A stretch of DNA of 21,977 nt from Nitrospirota bacterium (GTDB taxonomy: Bacteria; Nitrospirota; Thermodesulfovibrionia; Thermodesulfovibrionales; JdFR-88). Made by a program: the position numbers and the translations under genes. The stretch spans positions 1-21,977 of the forward strand of contig JAKAMR010000041.1 in the NCBI GenBank assembly GCA_021812785.1, given 5' to 3'. Shown piece after piece: positions 7,586 through 15,617 of this stretch (positions are counted from its first letter, which is position 1; the number at the start of each line of letters is the position of its first letter). The notes beneath the pieces were generated by a model. The model made no database searches. It was given only the letters and a program-made list of their open reading frames with translations, and was not told where the DNA came from.

Positions 7586-9493
7586 CTATCTTCCTTCCAG
7601 AAGCCTCTCCACCGTGGGGAACTGGCTTGAGTCCGTATGGGGCAGAAAGAGCGCGGACATGTACTCCTCCATGAACCCCGGAGAGACAGAAAGCTCAAGG
7701 TACGTCATCTTGGAGGCTATCTCCTCCGCCTCCCTTAAAAACCCCTCGGACACAAGGCCAAGATACGCCCCGGTGATGGACGTGTTGCCAAGGAAAACGA
7801 ATTTCTCACGTGGTATGTCAGGCAGCATGCCCAGGATCACCGCCTTCTCCACGTTAAGGTAATTCCCGAAGCCCCCCGCTATGTAGACCTTCTCTATCGC
7901 CCCCAGGTCAAGCCCCACCTCTTTTATAAGCGTGGACACCCCCGCGTATATCGCCGCCTTGGCGCGCAGGATGTTCTCTATGTCCACCCCGGTCAGGGTC
8001 ACCGCTCCGGACGGGCCCTCAAAAAGCACGAACTCCGGCCCCCAGTCGCCCTGGCGGATGCTGCCCGCCCCCGCCGCTGGCGCGTCCGCGCGCGGGACGA
8101 ATTTCCCTTTCCTGTCGATTATCCCTTTAAGGAACAGCTCCGATATGGCGTCTATCATGCCGGAGCCGCATATGCCCCTGGCAGAAACGCGCTTCGCCTG
8201 ATTGTTGCCGATAACCCCTATCTCCACGCCCATGCCCGGTGTTATCTTTACGGACTCTATGGCGCCTTCCGTGGCCCGCATCCCGTGGCGAATGCCGCTC
8301 CCTTCAAAGCAGGGGCCCGCGGAGCACGCCGCCGTCATGAGCCATTCGTTATTCCCCACGGCCACCTCGCCGTTTGTGCCTATGTCCATGAAAAGGGCTA
8401 TCTCCTCTTTCCTGGTCATTCCGGAGGCCAGCACGCCGGAAACAATGTCCCCGCCCACATAGCTTGCGATGCAGGGCATCGTGTAGACTGCCCCGGAGCG
8501 GTTCATGCTCAGCCCGGCCTCCGCGCCCTTCAAAAGCGGGAAATAGCTCACCGCCGGCACATAGGGCTCTTCCCTTATGGAGCCAGGCGGAAGCCCCCAG
8601 AAAAGATGGCTCATCGTCGTGTTGCCGCTTATAACGGTCAGCTCTATATCGCTGGTCTTTATCCCATGCCTCTGCGCCGTGGCGTTCATGAGGCCGTTTA
8701 TGTCCTGAAGCGCGGTCTCCCTAAGCTCATCCAGCCCGCCGCCCTCCGTGGCATGGACTATCCTTGTGATAACGTCGTCGCCGTAGCGTATCTGGGAGTT
8801 ATACGTGGAGCCCGCGTCTATAAGCTTTCCGGTCTCAAGCTCCACCAGGTAGACGACTATCGTGGTTGTACCTATGTCCACGGCCGCCCCGAATTTTTTG
8901 TTTTTCCCGCAGTCCCCGGCAGGCATGAGGGAAACGGCGGAGCCTCCCGCATGGCGCAGGCAGGCCTGCCAGTTTACCGTGCGCAGGGCCTCTCCCAGCC
9001 CTGAAAGGAAGTCACGGGAGAAATTGAGTCCTTTGAGCCCGAGCGGCTCCAGGGCAAGCCTCAGGCGGTCCAGGTCGCTCGTGTGGTCCCCGATGGTGGG
9101 AGGCACCAGCTCCACCCTTGCCCCGCTTACCGCGGGGCTGACGCTGCCGCCCATTGAGGACACAAGACCAAGAAGGTCTTTTGCCCGGGAGACGGCTATC
9201 TTGTCCCCGACGACTATCCTTGAGTTCTCGGGTATGTCAATGACAATGTCCTCTTCCGCGAACGTCCGGCAGGCCAGTGCCAGACCGGATTCCCTTTCCT
9301 CAAGGGTAAGCTTTGCCGCGCCGTCCGTACGGGCCCGCCCCTCGATCAGCTTTATCCTGCATTTGCCGCAGGTGCCTTTCCCGCCGCATGAGGCGGTCAA
9401 ATAGATCTCCGCCGCCTTCAGGGCGTCAAGGACGCTTTGCCCCTCCTTCAAGGGGATATTTTGTTCAGGGCCGCCTTTTATGCGGAGGTTCAT
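7586..9493 (-). CDS. RACo-like corrinoid activator: 2Fe-2S ferredoxin plus ASKHA ATPase domain (DUF4445)
   Basis: A 635-residue protein. The N-terminal domain has the plant-type ferredoxin cysteine set C36, C42, C45 and C75 (SCGGKGTCGKC ... LACRT). The large C-terminal half is an ASKHA nucleotide-binding fold with phosphate loops AVDIGTTTIVVYLVE and LFMDIGTNGEVAVG and the adenosine-site motif VYIAGGFGNYLN. Family members use ATP to drive electrons onto Co(II) corrinoid proteins that have become oxidised, keeping methyl-transfer proteins (Wood-Ljungdahl or demethylase systems) active. Length fits. I start at the ATG giving MNLRIKGG; a GTG 12 codons upstream (9529) would overlap purQ and add an arginine-rich tail. 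It directly follows purQ, probably on the same transcript. No corrinoid protein or methyltransferase gene is in the window, so its partner is unknown. Confidence 0.88.
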   Translation of the reverse strand: MNLRIKGGPEQNIPLKEGQSVLDALKAAEIYLTASCGGKGTCGKCRIKLIEGRARTDGAAKLTLEERESGLALACRTFAEEDIVIDIPENSRIVVGDKIAVSRAKDLLGLVSSMGGSVSPAVSGARVELVPPTIGDHTSDLDRLRLALEPLGLKGLNFSRDFLSGLGEALRTVNWQACLRHAGGSAVSLMPAGDCGKNKKFGAAVDIGTTTIVVYLVELETGKLIDAGSTYNSQIRYGDDVITRIVHATEGGGLDELRETALQDINGLMNATAQRHGIKTSDIELTVISGNTTMSHLFWGLPPGSIREEPYVPAVSYFPLLKGAEAGLSMNRSGAVYTMPCIASYVGGDIVSGVLASGMTRKEEIALFMDIGTNGEVAVGNNEWLMTAACSAGPCFEGSGIRHGMRATEGAIESVKITPGMGVEIGVIGNNQAKRVSARGICGSGMIDAISELFLKGIIDRKGKFVPRADAPAAGAGSIRQGDWGPEFVLFEGPSGAVTLTGVDIENILRAKAAIYAGVSTLIKEVGLDLGAIEKVYIAGGFGNYLNVEKAVILGMLPDIPREKFVFLGNTSITGAYLGLVSEGFLREAEEIASKMTYLELSVSPGFMEEYMSALFLPHTDSSQFPTVERLLEGR

Positions 9494-9509
9494 CAGGGTG
9501 CGGGGCCTT

Positions 9510-10223
9510 TTATGCGGCCTTTGTACCACTTAGGGAAGAGAGTATGGATTCAAAAATGAGCCTGCCGTCCGTATTGCCAAGGATGGCCTCGGCGCAGCGC
9601 TCCGGGTGGGGCATCATCCCAAGCACGTTTCCCTGCCGGTTCATGATGCCTGCTATGTTTTCGACCGAGCCGTTGGGATTGGCCTCCGGCGCAACCAGAC
9701 CTTCGGGCGTCGAGTATCTGAAGACCACCTGGCCGTTATCATTCAGGGCCTTGAGCCCCTCCGGGTCTATGAAGTAGTTCCCCTCGGCGTGCGCTATGGG
9801 CAGCCTGAGCACCTGCCCTTTCCGAAGCGCGTTTGTGAAGGGCGACCTTCCGGTATCCTCGAGGGTGACCTTGAGGTGCACGTCCTCGCATATGAACTTC
9901 AGCCCGCTGTTTCTGAGAAGCGCCCCCGGAAGAAGGCCTGCCTCAACCAGAATCTGGAAGCCGTTGCAGATGCCGATGACCGGGCCCCCGGCCCCCGCGA
10001 ACTTCTGGACGGCGCCCATCACCGGGGAGAGGCGGGCAAGCGCCCCCGTGCGAAGGTAATCCCCATAGGAAAACCCGCCCGGCAGGACCACGGCCTCCGT
10101 CCCCTCGGGTATCCTGTCCTCTTTGTGCCATATGAACCTGGCAGGCACGCCCATGACATGCTTGAAGACATGGTAGCAGTCATGGTCGCAGTTGCTGCCG
10201 GGGAAAACGACAATGCCTATCAT
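9510..10223 (-). CDS. purQ: Phosphoribosylformylglycinamidine synthase, glutaminase subunit
   Basis: A 237-residue class I glutamine amidotransferase. It opens with the canonical [15 protein letters not shown], has [11 protein letters not shown], the nucleophile C86 in GICNGFQIL, and the catalytic His/Glu in PIAHAEGNY and MPHPERCAE. With PurL and PurS it converts FGAR to FGAM in the fourth step of purine synthesis, supplying ammonia from glutamine. The ATG was chosen by family alignment; about 29 codons of open frame upstream are not part of the protein. A weak AGGG lies just before the ATG. purL and purS are not adjacent here. The RACo-like gene starts 16 bases downstream of its stop (or overlaps it if the upstream GTG is used). 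Confidence 0.96.
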   Translation of the reverse strand: MIGIVVFPGSNCDHDCYHVFKHVMGVPARFIWHKEDRIPEGTEAVVLPGGFSYGDYLRTGALARLSPVMGAVQKFAGAGGPVIGICNGFQILVEAGLLPGALLRNSGLKFICEDVHLKVTLEDTGRSPFTNALRKGQVLRLPIAHAEGNYFIDPEGLKALNDNGQVVFRYSTPEGLVAPEANPNGSVENIAGIMNRQGNVLGMMPHPERCAEAILGNTDGRLIFESILSSLSGTKAA

Positions 10224-10263
10224 CGCCCTATATTGTAATCCACAGGAATCTTTTTTTTCAAAA

Positions 10264-10279
10264 CGGGTATTTTTACCCG
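10264..10279. promoter_or_regulatory. Perfect 6-bp palindrome in the purQ/glcD divergent gap
   Basis: CGGGTA-TTTT-TACCCG lies 41 bases upstream of the purQ ATG and 66 bases upstream of the oxidase ATG. On the minus strand it is followed by TTTTGAAAAAAAA, so it could be an operator or a weak attenuator in the purQ leader. No PurR or purine riboswitch sequence is recognisable. Confidence 0.3.
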
Positions 10280-10287
10280 GGGACCGG

Positions 10288-10317
10288 TTGCCTGCGGTTT
10301 CATAAATCATCTAAAAT
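10288..10317 (+). promoter_or_regulatory. Candidate promoter for the glcD-ccsA-resB-PE-nagA run
   Basis: TTGCCT (10288-10293) and TAAAAT (10312-10317) are spaced by 18 bases and lie 27 bases before the oxidase ATG. This is the only acceptable sigma-70-like pair in the gap. AAAGAG just before the ATG is a weak ribosome binding site. Confidence 0.4.
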
Positions 10318-10344
10318 TGAAAGTATTTATATTAAATTAAAGAG

Positions 10345-11694
10345 ATGCCAAAAACACCCATTCATTTAGACATAGAGAGGTATTCAACGACGCCTGAAGA
10401 CCTGTTTGCCTACGGTTTTGACGGCTCCGGGCTGGAGGGGGCCCCGGCGGCGGTGGCCTGGCCCCGGAACACCGAAGAAGTGGCAAAGGTGATGCGCTAT
10501 TCATGGGAAAACGGCGTAGCGGTCGTCCCAAGGGGTGCCGGAAGCGGCATGACGGGCGGGGCGGTGCCCTCCAGCGGGGCCATAGTCCTCAGCTTCGAGC
10601 GCATGAACAGGATAGTGGAGATAGACGACGTAAACCTGAACGTGGCCGTTGAGCCGGGGGTGGTAAACGGGAGGCTCCAGAGAGAGCTTGAAGGCTACGG
10701 GCTTTTCTATCCGCCCGACCCGGCAAGCATGGAGTTCTGCACTATCGGGGGCAACGTGGCCGAAAATGCGGGAGGGCCCAGAGCGCTCAAATACGGCGTC
10801 ACAAAGGACTACGTGCTTCAGCTTGAAGCAGTCCTTTGCGGCGGGGAAGTCATAACCGCCGGGGTGCAGACGGCAAAAGGAGTGGTCGGCTATGACCTGG
10901 CACGGCTCCTGACGGGCTCCGAGGGCACCCTGGCCGTCATAACAAAGATCAGGCTGAAAGTGCTCCCTCTTCCAGAGGACGTCCTTACCCTTCTGGCGGT
11001 GTTCGGGGACGCGGCCAGGGCCGGAGAGGCAGTGTCCCGCATCATTGCCGCAAAGATCATCCCCCGGACCCTGGAGATAATGGACAAGGACTCCATAGCC
11101 GCGGTCGAGGGCTGGAGCCCGGTCGGCCTGCCCGCCGATGCCGGGGCCCTGCTTCTGATAGAGCTGGACGGCCACCCCGCCGCGATAAAGGATGAGGCCG
11201 GGCGTGTCATCGGGATATGCGAAAAACTGGACGCCGAGGTGACCATGGCCGATGACGAAGAGGCGCGGGCGGCGCTGTGGAAGGCAAGGCGCGGCATCTC
11301 GCCGGCCCTGTACCATATTTGCCCTCACAAGATAAGCGAGGACATAGTTGTGCCAAGAAGCAATATAGCCCGCATGCTTTCGGAGCTGGGCTCCCTGGCC
11401 AAAAGGACGTCGGTTCCGATAGCCTCTTTCGGCCATGCGGGGGACGGCAACCTGCACGTAAACCTGCTTCCTCCGGAGAAAAAGGATGTATCCCACATCA
11501 TTAAGGAGATGTTTGAAAAGGTCCTGAAGCTTGGCGGCACCATCTCCGGGGAGCACGGGGTGGGCCTGACGAAAAAACCCTTTATAGGAATGGAGATAAA
11601 GCCCGCAGCGCTTGACCTGATGAGACAGATCAAAAACGTCTTTGACCCCAAGGGGCTTTTAAACCCCGGCAAGGTCTTTCCGGAGGTCGAATGA
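10345..11694 (+). CDS. glcD: FAD-linked oxidase, GlcD family (glycolate/D-lactate dehydrogenase type)
   Basis: A 449-residue flavoprotein of the vanillyl-alcohol-oxidase fold. The FAD-binding half carries VVPRGAGSGMTGGAVPSSG, then YPPDPAS, then CTIGGNVAENAGGPRALKYG and the GYDLARLLTGSEGTLAVIT motif. The C-terminal FAD-oxidase_C half has SFGHAGDGNLHVN and the closing SGEHGVGLTKK. These residues hold FAD and the 2-hydroxyacid. The enzyme should oxidise glycolate, D-lactate or a similar 2-hydroxyacid and pass electrons to a quinone or partner protein. Substrate cannot be fixed from sequence. No GlcE or iron-sulfur GlcF subunit follows, so it may work alone or with a partner elsewhere. It heads a same-strand run with cytochrome-c-maturation-like genes 64 bases downstream. 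Confidence 0.93.
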   Translation: MPKTPIHLDIERYSTTPEDLFAYGFDGSGLEGAPAAVAWPRNTEEVAKVMRYSWENGVAVVPRGAGSGMTGGAVPSSGAIVLSFERMNRIVEIDDVNLNVAVEPGVVNGRLQRELEGYGLFYPPDPASMEFCTIGGNVAENAGGPRALKYGVTKDYVLQLEAVLCGGEVITAGVQTAKGVVGYDLARLLTGSEGTLAVITKIRLKVLPLPEDVLTLLAVFGDAARAGEAVSRIIAAKIIPRTLEIMDKDSIAAVEGWSPVGLPADAGALLLIELDGHPAAIKDEAGRVIGICEKLDAEVTMADDEEARAALWKARRGISPALYHICPHKISEDIVVPRSNIARMLSELGSLAKRTSVPIASFGHAGDGNLHVNLLPPEKKDVSHIIKEMFEKVLKLGGTISGEHGVGLTKKPFIGMEIKPAALDLMRQIKNVFDPKGLLNPGKVFPEVE

Positions 11695-11758
11695 CCTATG
11701 GCCGAATGACCCGCGCTCGTATGACTGTAAGCGGGTGCGGACAGTACGGGAGGGGCCG

Positions 11759-12499
11759 GTGAACCTAATATGGCTTGCCTGGGCTTCCGTACCGCTTTAC
11801 ATGGGGGGATTATTTAAAAGGCGGTTTCTTGTGGCGGGGTGCCTGACGCAGACGGCGTACCTGCTTATAAGGGACCACAGGCTTGGCAGGGTCCCCCTTG
11901 TGGGTCCGCACGATACGCTTATATTCCTGGCCGCAAGCCTGGCCGGTTTTTCCTTCCTGTATCCCGCCGGTGCCGGGGGGCAAAAAAATCGAGAAAGGTC
12001 TTTCCGCATGCTGATTGCGGCGATGGCCGCCCTCTTCAGCTTTTTTGCCATGTTCGCCCGCCCGTTTGAAGGCGTCCTTCCTCCGGTGCTGAGCACCTAC
12101 TGGTTTGAGCTGCACGTGGGGCTTTCTTTTTTCTCCTACGCCTTTTTTGGAATTGGCGCGGCCCTTGGGGTGATGTACCTCTCGCAAGGGCAGCAGCGGG
12201 AAGCGGCGCTTGAAAAAAGCCAGTACCGCTTCATCCTGGCGGGCTATCTGCTTTTCAGCGTTGCCATGATAGCGGGAGGGGTATGGGCATACCTGGCCTG
12301 GGGCACATACTGGCTTTGGACGGCCAAAGAGCTCTGGACCTCAATAGTATGGCTCTATTACAGCCTTTATCTGCATTTGCGCCTGCGGCCCGCATGGCAC
12401 GGGAAAAACACGTCGGTTGCCGGAGTGCTGGGATTTGTCCTGGTGCTGTTCACATACCTTGGGGTGGGGCTTCTCATGAAAAGCTCCCATACCTTTTAA
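11759..12499 (+). CDS. ccsA: CcsA/ResC-like cytochrome c biogenesis (heme handling) membrane protein
   Basis: The 246-residue protein has about eight membrane helices and the features of the CcsA/HemX group: a conserved histidine in FELHVGLSFFSYAFFGIGAA, a WWD-like segment WGTYWLWTAKELWTS, and the following VWLYYSLYLHLR with its histidine. CcsA with ResB forms System II synthase, which moves heme outward and attaches it to apocytochrome c. The usual WWD core WGxYWxWDPKE is here WLWTAKE, so the signature aspartate and proline are replaced by T and A. This makes heme binding or function uncertain. GTG at 11759 is chosen because GGGAGGGG precedes it at proper distance; a GTG eight codons earlier lacks this. 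The resB-like gene begins 12-36 bases downstream. Confidence 0.83.
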   Translation: MNLIWLAWASVPLYMGGLFKRRFLVAGCLTQTAYLLIRDHRLGRVPLVGPHDTLIFLAASLAGFSFLYPAGAGGQKNRERSFRMLIAAMAALFSFFAMFARPFEGVLPPVLSTYWFELHVGLSFFSYAFFGIGAALGVMYLSQGQQREAALEKSQYRFILAGYLLFSVAMIAGGVWAYLAWGTYWLWTAKELWTSIVWLYYSLYLHLRLRPAWHGKNTSVAGVLGFVLVLFTYLGVGLLMKSSHTF

Positions 12500-12535
12500 A
12501 TTACGGGCCAAATGACGGGCCACTGCGCTTCAGGC

Positions 12536-13240
12536 ATGGAAAAAAACAAAACCCTCTGGGAAGCCCTGATATCCCAGAGGCTGGCCGTATGGCTGATGGG
12601 GCTTGAAATAGCCTTCCTGCTTGCAGGCTCCTTCTTCATGGTGCAATACAAGGAAGTCTCCGGCGCGATGAACGGGGGGTTCCCGCTCTACCTCTGGCTC
12701 ACCCGCGGCCCCTTTGCCCTTACCTGGTGGCTCTGGGCCGCCATATTGCTTCTGGCCCTTCTGACCGTAAACACCCTCTGCTGCAGCCTGGAGTCCGTAA
12801 GGCGCAAAAACAGAAGAAGCGGCCTGCTTACCCTGCTTGCCCCTCAGATCATACACGCGGGTTTCCTTTTTATCCTGGTTGCCCATCTCATGAGCTCCCT
12901 TGGGGCGTCGAAGTACACCGGCCAGCTTCCGCAGGGCGCCGCGGCCAGCCTGCCCGGCTTTGACATCTTTTTAAACAGCGTGCAGCCCGGCCCGAAACCG
13001 GCGGCCGAGGTGGAGCTTTTTTCCGGAGGCGCGTTGCTTGAGCGCGGGGTCCTTTCCCCGAACCACCCGGTTTTCTTCCGCGGGTACGGATTTTATCTGG
13101 AGGAATTGAGTGCGGACCCCTACCCCGCCGCCTATATACTGGTAAGCCGTGAGCCTGGCGCGCCATGGGCCCTTTTTGGAGCTATACTTTTTATAGCAGG
13201 CACCGTGCTGCTTGTGCTTTTGAAGACTGGGCGGGAGTGA
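12536..13240 (+). CDS. ResB-like cytochrome c biogenesis protein (short form)
   Basis: A 234-residue membrane protein. It has an N-terminal ResB-like stretch (LISQRLAVWLMGLEIAFLLA), a second helix (WWLWAAILLLALLTVNTLCC), a third (IHAGFLFILVAHLMSSLG) and a terminal helix (LFGAILFIAGTVLLVLLKTG). Between the third and fourth lies a periplasmic beta-rich domain with GYGFYLEELSADPYPAAYIL, resembling the part of ResB thought to receive apocytochrome. Full ResB proteins are often 400 or more residues, so this is a compact variant. It follows the CcsA-like gene directly, which strongly supports the System II assignment. The start is uncertain: an ATG at 12512 would add eight residues, and neither has a good ribosome binding site. 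Confidence 0.75.
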   Translation: MEKNKTLWEALISQRLAVWLMGLEIAFLLAGSFFMVQYKEVSGAMNGGFPLYLWLTRGPFALTWWLWAAILLLALLTVNTLCCSLESVRRKNRRSGLLTLLAPQIIHAGFLFILVAHLMSSLGASKYTGQLPQGAAASLPGFDIFLNSVQPGPKPAAEVELFSGGALLERGVLSPNHPVFFRGYGFYLEELSADPYPAAYILVSREPGAPWALFGAILFIAGTVLLVLLKTGRE

Positions 13241-13261
13241 GGTTTTTGACTTTTTAAAAAA

Positions 13262-13789
13262 ATGGCGATATTCGTAGTGCATGAACACCACGCGACACGC
13301 CTTCATTATGACTTCAGGCTGGAGATGGAAGGCGTGCTCAAAAGCTGGGCGGTGCCCAAAGGGCCCTCCATGGACCCGGCAGACAAGAGGCTGGCGGTGA
13401 TGGTGGAGGACCATCCGCTGTCCTACGGCGGCTGGGAGGGCATAATCCCAGAGGGGCAGTACGGGGCCGGAGAGGTGGTCATCTGGGACACGGGGGAATT
13501 CGAGCTCGAAAAAGGCGGCCCGGAGGAAGGCATCATAGAGTTCACCCTGCACGGCAGGAAGCTGAAAGGAAGTTTTGCGCTTGCCCGGATGAAGGGCGGC
13601 AGGACGCCAAACGGCTGGCTTCTGATAAAAAGAAACGACGCTTACGCGCATCCGGGCTTCAAGATAACCGCCTCGCTTACTCCAGGGAAGCTTAAAGACA
13701 TCTCCAAAAACCCGCCCTATGAGGCTGACGGCGGGGGCAAAGAAAAAGAAAAAACAAAAAAGTCAAAAACAGCAAAAGCCGGCAGATAA
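13262..13789 (+). CDS. Stand-alone LigD-type 3'-phosphoesterase domain protein
   Basis: A 175-residue single-domain protein matching the PE module of bacterial LigD. It contains FVVHEHHATRLHYDFRLEME, SWAVPKGPSMDP, MVEDHPLSYGGWEG and IPEGQYGAGEVVIWD. Residues aligning with the metal and phosphate site of Pseudomonas LigD-PE are all present: H9, H15, D17, R19 and H51. The enzyme trims 3'-phosphate and 3'-terminal ribonucleotide ends so that a ligase can seal them. Polymerase and ligase modules are absent and no Ku gene is in the window, so it acts alone or with a partner elsewhere. The C-terminal 30 residues are a lysine-rich tail (KEKEKTKKSKTAKAGR) that may bind nucleic acid. Its stop codon TAA shares an A with the ATG of the next gene, implying translational coupling. 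Confidence 0.92.
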   Translation: MAIFVVHEHHATRLHYDFRLEMEGVLKSWAVPKGPSMDPADKRLAVMVEDHPLSYGGWEGIIPEGQYGAGEVVIWDTGEFELEKGGPEEGIIEFTLHGRKLKGSFALARMKGGRTPNGWLLIKRNDAYAHPGFKITASLTPGKLKDISKNPPYEADGGGKEKEKTKKSKTAKAGR

Positions 13790-14655
13790 TGAAAATATCT
13801 TTTGTGGACCTCCATGCGCACGGCATGGGCCCGTGGGACACAAGGACAAAAGACCCGGAGATGGTCCTTGAGATGGTGCGGCTGCACGCGAAAAAAGGCA
13901 CCGGGCTTATCTATCCCGCCATATACCCCTCGGACACCAAGACGATGCGCGCCCAGATGGAGGCGGTTAGGGAGGCGATGGCCAGGGCGGAAGGCCTGAA
14001 GGACGGCATAATGATAGGAGGGGTCAACCTGGAAGGGCCGTTCCTTAACCCCTCAAAGTGCGGGGCGCTTGACGCTTCCGCCTTCAAAGATGCTACTCTG
14101 GCGGATCTTAAAAGGCTGACTGCCGGTTTTGAGGACATCATAAAGATAATCACCATCGCCCCGGAGCTGCCCGGGGCGCGAAAGCTTATAGAAAGGTGCG
14201 CGGGGCTTGGGATCAGGGTAAACATGGGCCACTCGGAGGCCACTTTCAAAGAGGCCTCGGAGGGCATGAAGGCTGGCGCAGCCGGGGTCACCCACCTTTT
14301 TAATGCCATGAGGCCGTTTCATCACAGGGAACCGGGGCTGGCCGGGTTTGCCCTCCTTGACGAGGACATCTATGTGGAGGTCATCGCCGACGGCGTGCAC
14401 CTGAGCCCGGAGACGCTGGCGCTCATCTTCAAGGTCAAAAACCCGGAGAGGATAATCCTTGTCTCGGATGCCGTAAAAGGCGGCAGGGGTGCGGGGCCCG
14501 TGTATGGACCGGGTTTGCTCCTGCTGGCAGGCGGAGGGATGTCCGTCTCCGAGTGCGCGGCGGCGCTTAAAAAGAAACCGGGCGTTCCGGACAGGCTTTT
14601 AAAGCTTTGGGGACGGAAAAACCCTCTCCGCTATATGGGCCTCGGTCCCGATTAA
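13789..14655 (+). CDS. Compact NagA-like amidohydrolase (N-acetylglucosamine-6-phosphate deacetylase family)
   Basis: The 288-residue protein is a TIM-barrel amidohydrolase. Metal and catalytic residues of NagA are all seen: FVDLHAHG (H9, H11), NLEGPFLNPSKCGA (E82), MGHSEATF (H147), VTHLFNAMRPFHHREPG (H168), VIADGVHL (H203) and the catalytic aspartate D226 in ILVSDAV. NagA deacetylates GlcNAc-6-phosphate in cell-wall sugar recycling. Usual length is about 380; this protein starts directly at the first barrel strand and lacks the N- and C-terminal beta-sandwich pieces, so it is a minimal form and may have a different substrate. It overlaps the 3'-phosphoesterase gene by one base and ends the plus-strand run, tail-to-tail with the HPP-like gene. 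No other amino-sugar gene is nearby. Confidence 0.86.
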   Translation: MKISFVDLHAHGMGPWDTRTKDPEMVLEMVRLHAKKGTGLIYPAIYPSDTKTMRAQMEAVREAMARAEGLKDGIMIGGVNLEGPFLNPSKCGALDASAFKDATLADLKRLTAGFEDIIKIITIAPELPGARKLIERCAGLGIRVNMGHSEATFKEASEGMKAGAAGVTHLFNAMRPFHHREPGLAGFALLDEDIYVEVIADGVHLSPETLALIFKVKNPERIILVSDAVKGGRGAGPVYGPGLLLLAGGGMSVSECAAALKKKPGVPDRLLKLWGRKNPLRYMGLGPD

Positions 14656-14689
14656 TCTTTTACTTTTGTTCCAGGAATACTACCTTTTT

Positions 14690-15601
14690 TCAAACAAACA
14701 GCAGCGTGCTTATGGATATGAACAGGGCGCTGCCCATCGAGACATCAAGCGGGTAGGACCATATCTTTCCGGCGGGGATGATGACAGGCAGAAGGGCAAT
14801 GGCCGCGGCCGGCGGGAAATGGACCTGCAAAAGCTCGTAAAGGAAAAAGACCGAGAGCACGGACAGCCCGGCCGGCACCCAAAGGGGCCAGTGCACGACA
14901 TCGTGAATGAGATAAAGCCAGGCCGCGCCGGTCAGGGCCGCCATCGAAAGCAGGAAAAACACCCTTACGGGCCTTCTCTTGAGCTGGCCTTCCGGTTTTG
15001 AAAGCTCCACGAAGGAGACTATCAGGGGCGGAGCGATAACGAATATCCAGTGGGATTTTATGGCGACCGCGCAGACGGCCATAACGGCCAAAAGGAGCTT
15101 CCCCCAGTGCCTGAGGCCCAGGGCCGCTTCAGCGTCCGCTCCTCCCGGCACGGCCGCCGGCGCCTGGCCTTTTTTCCACCAGTTTTTCGAATTCAGATAA
15201 TGGCCTGCCGCGATTATGCCGGTAAAGGCGCATACGCCAAGCGGGTAATACCAGCTTTCGCATTTAAGCAGAAGCGGAAGCACCGCCGCGGAGATGGATG
15301 GCATCACCGATGAGCGCAGAACGGACAACTGCAGGGCCACAAGGACGAAGGCAGCAGGCACCATGAAAAGAAGGGAATAGGGAAAAACCCTTAGCATTAA
15401 GACGCCGGTGAGGGCCGCAAGCGTGGGGGAAAGCCAGAGGTTGAGCTTTGCGCCCCTCCAGGGAGTCTCCTCCATCACCCATGCGCCAAAGGCCAGGGCC
15501 GCAGCCTCCGGGAAGATCATCTCTTTCCGCAGGGTGTATCCGGCAACGGCCACCATCGAAACGATAAGAAGGACGGCCGTAAGATGAGAGCGCTTGCCCA
15601 T
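14690..15601 (-). CDS. HPP-like multi-pass membrane protein
   Basis: A 303-residue integral membrane protein with roughly eight to ten helices. Two related segments stand out: near the N terminus MIFPEAAALAFGAWVMEE, and near the C terminus VHFPPAAAIALLPVIIPAG. They occupy equivalent places in the two halves, each before a hydrophobic helix. HPP-family proteins carry a His-Pro-Pro-Ala motif in such a position and some are nitrite or small-ion transporters; here the motif is FPPA/FPEA, so membership is by resemblance. The middle loop (residues 143-163) is hydrophilic. A hairpin and an AT-rich TATTATAAA lie just before the ATG. Function is unknown to me beyond a likely transporter or channel. 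Confidence 0.68.
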   Translation of the reverse strand: MGKRSHLTAVLLIVSMVAVAGYTLRKEMIFPEAAALAFGAWVMEETPWRGAKLNLWLSPTLAALTGVLMLRVFPYSLLFMVPAAFVLVALQLSVLRSSVMPSISAAVLPLLLKCESWYYPLGVCAFTGIIAAGHYLNSKNWWKKGQAPAAVPGGADAEAALGLRHWGKLLLAVMAVCAVAIKSHWIFVIAPPLIVSFVELSKPEGQLKRRPVRVFFLLSMAALTGAAWLYLIHDVVHWPLWVPAGLSVLSVFFLYELLQVHFPPAAAIALLPVIIPAGKIWSYPLDVSMGSALFISISTLLFV

Positions 15602-15617
15602 TTTTTATAATATCAAA

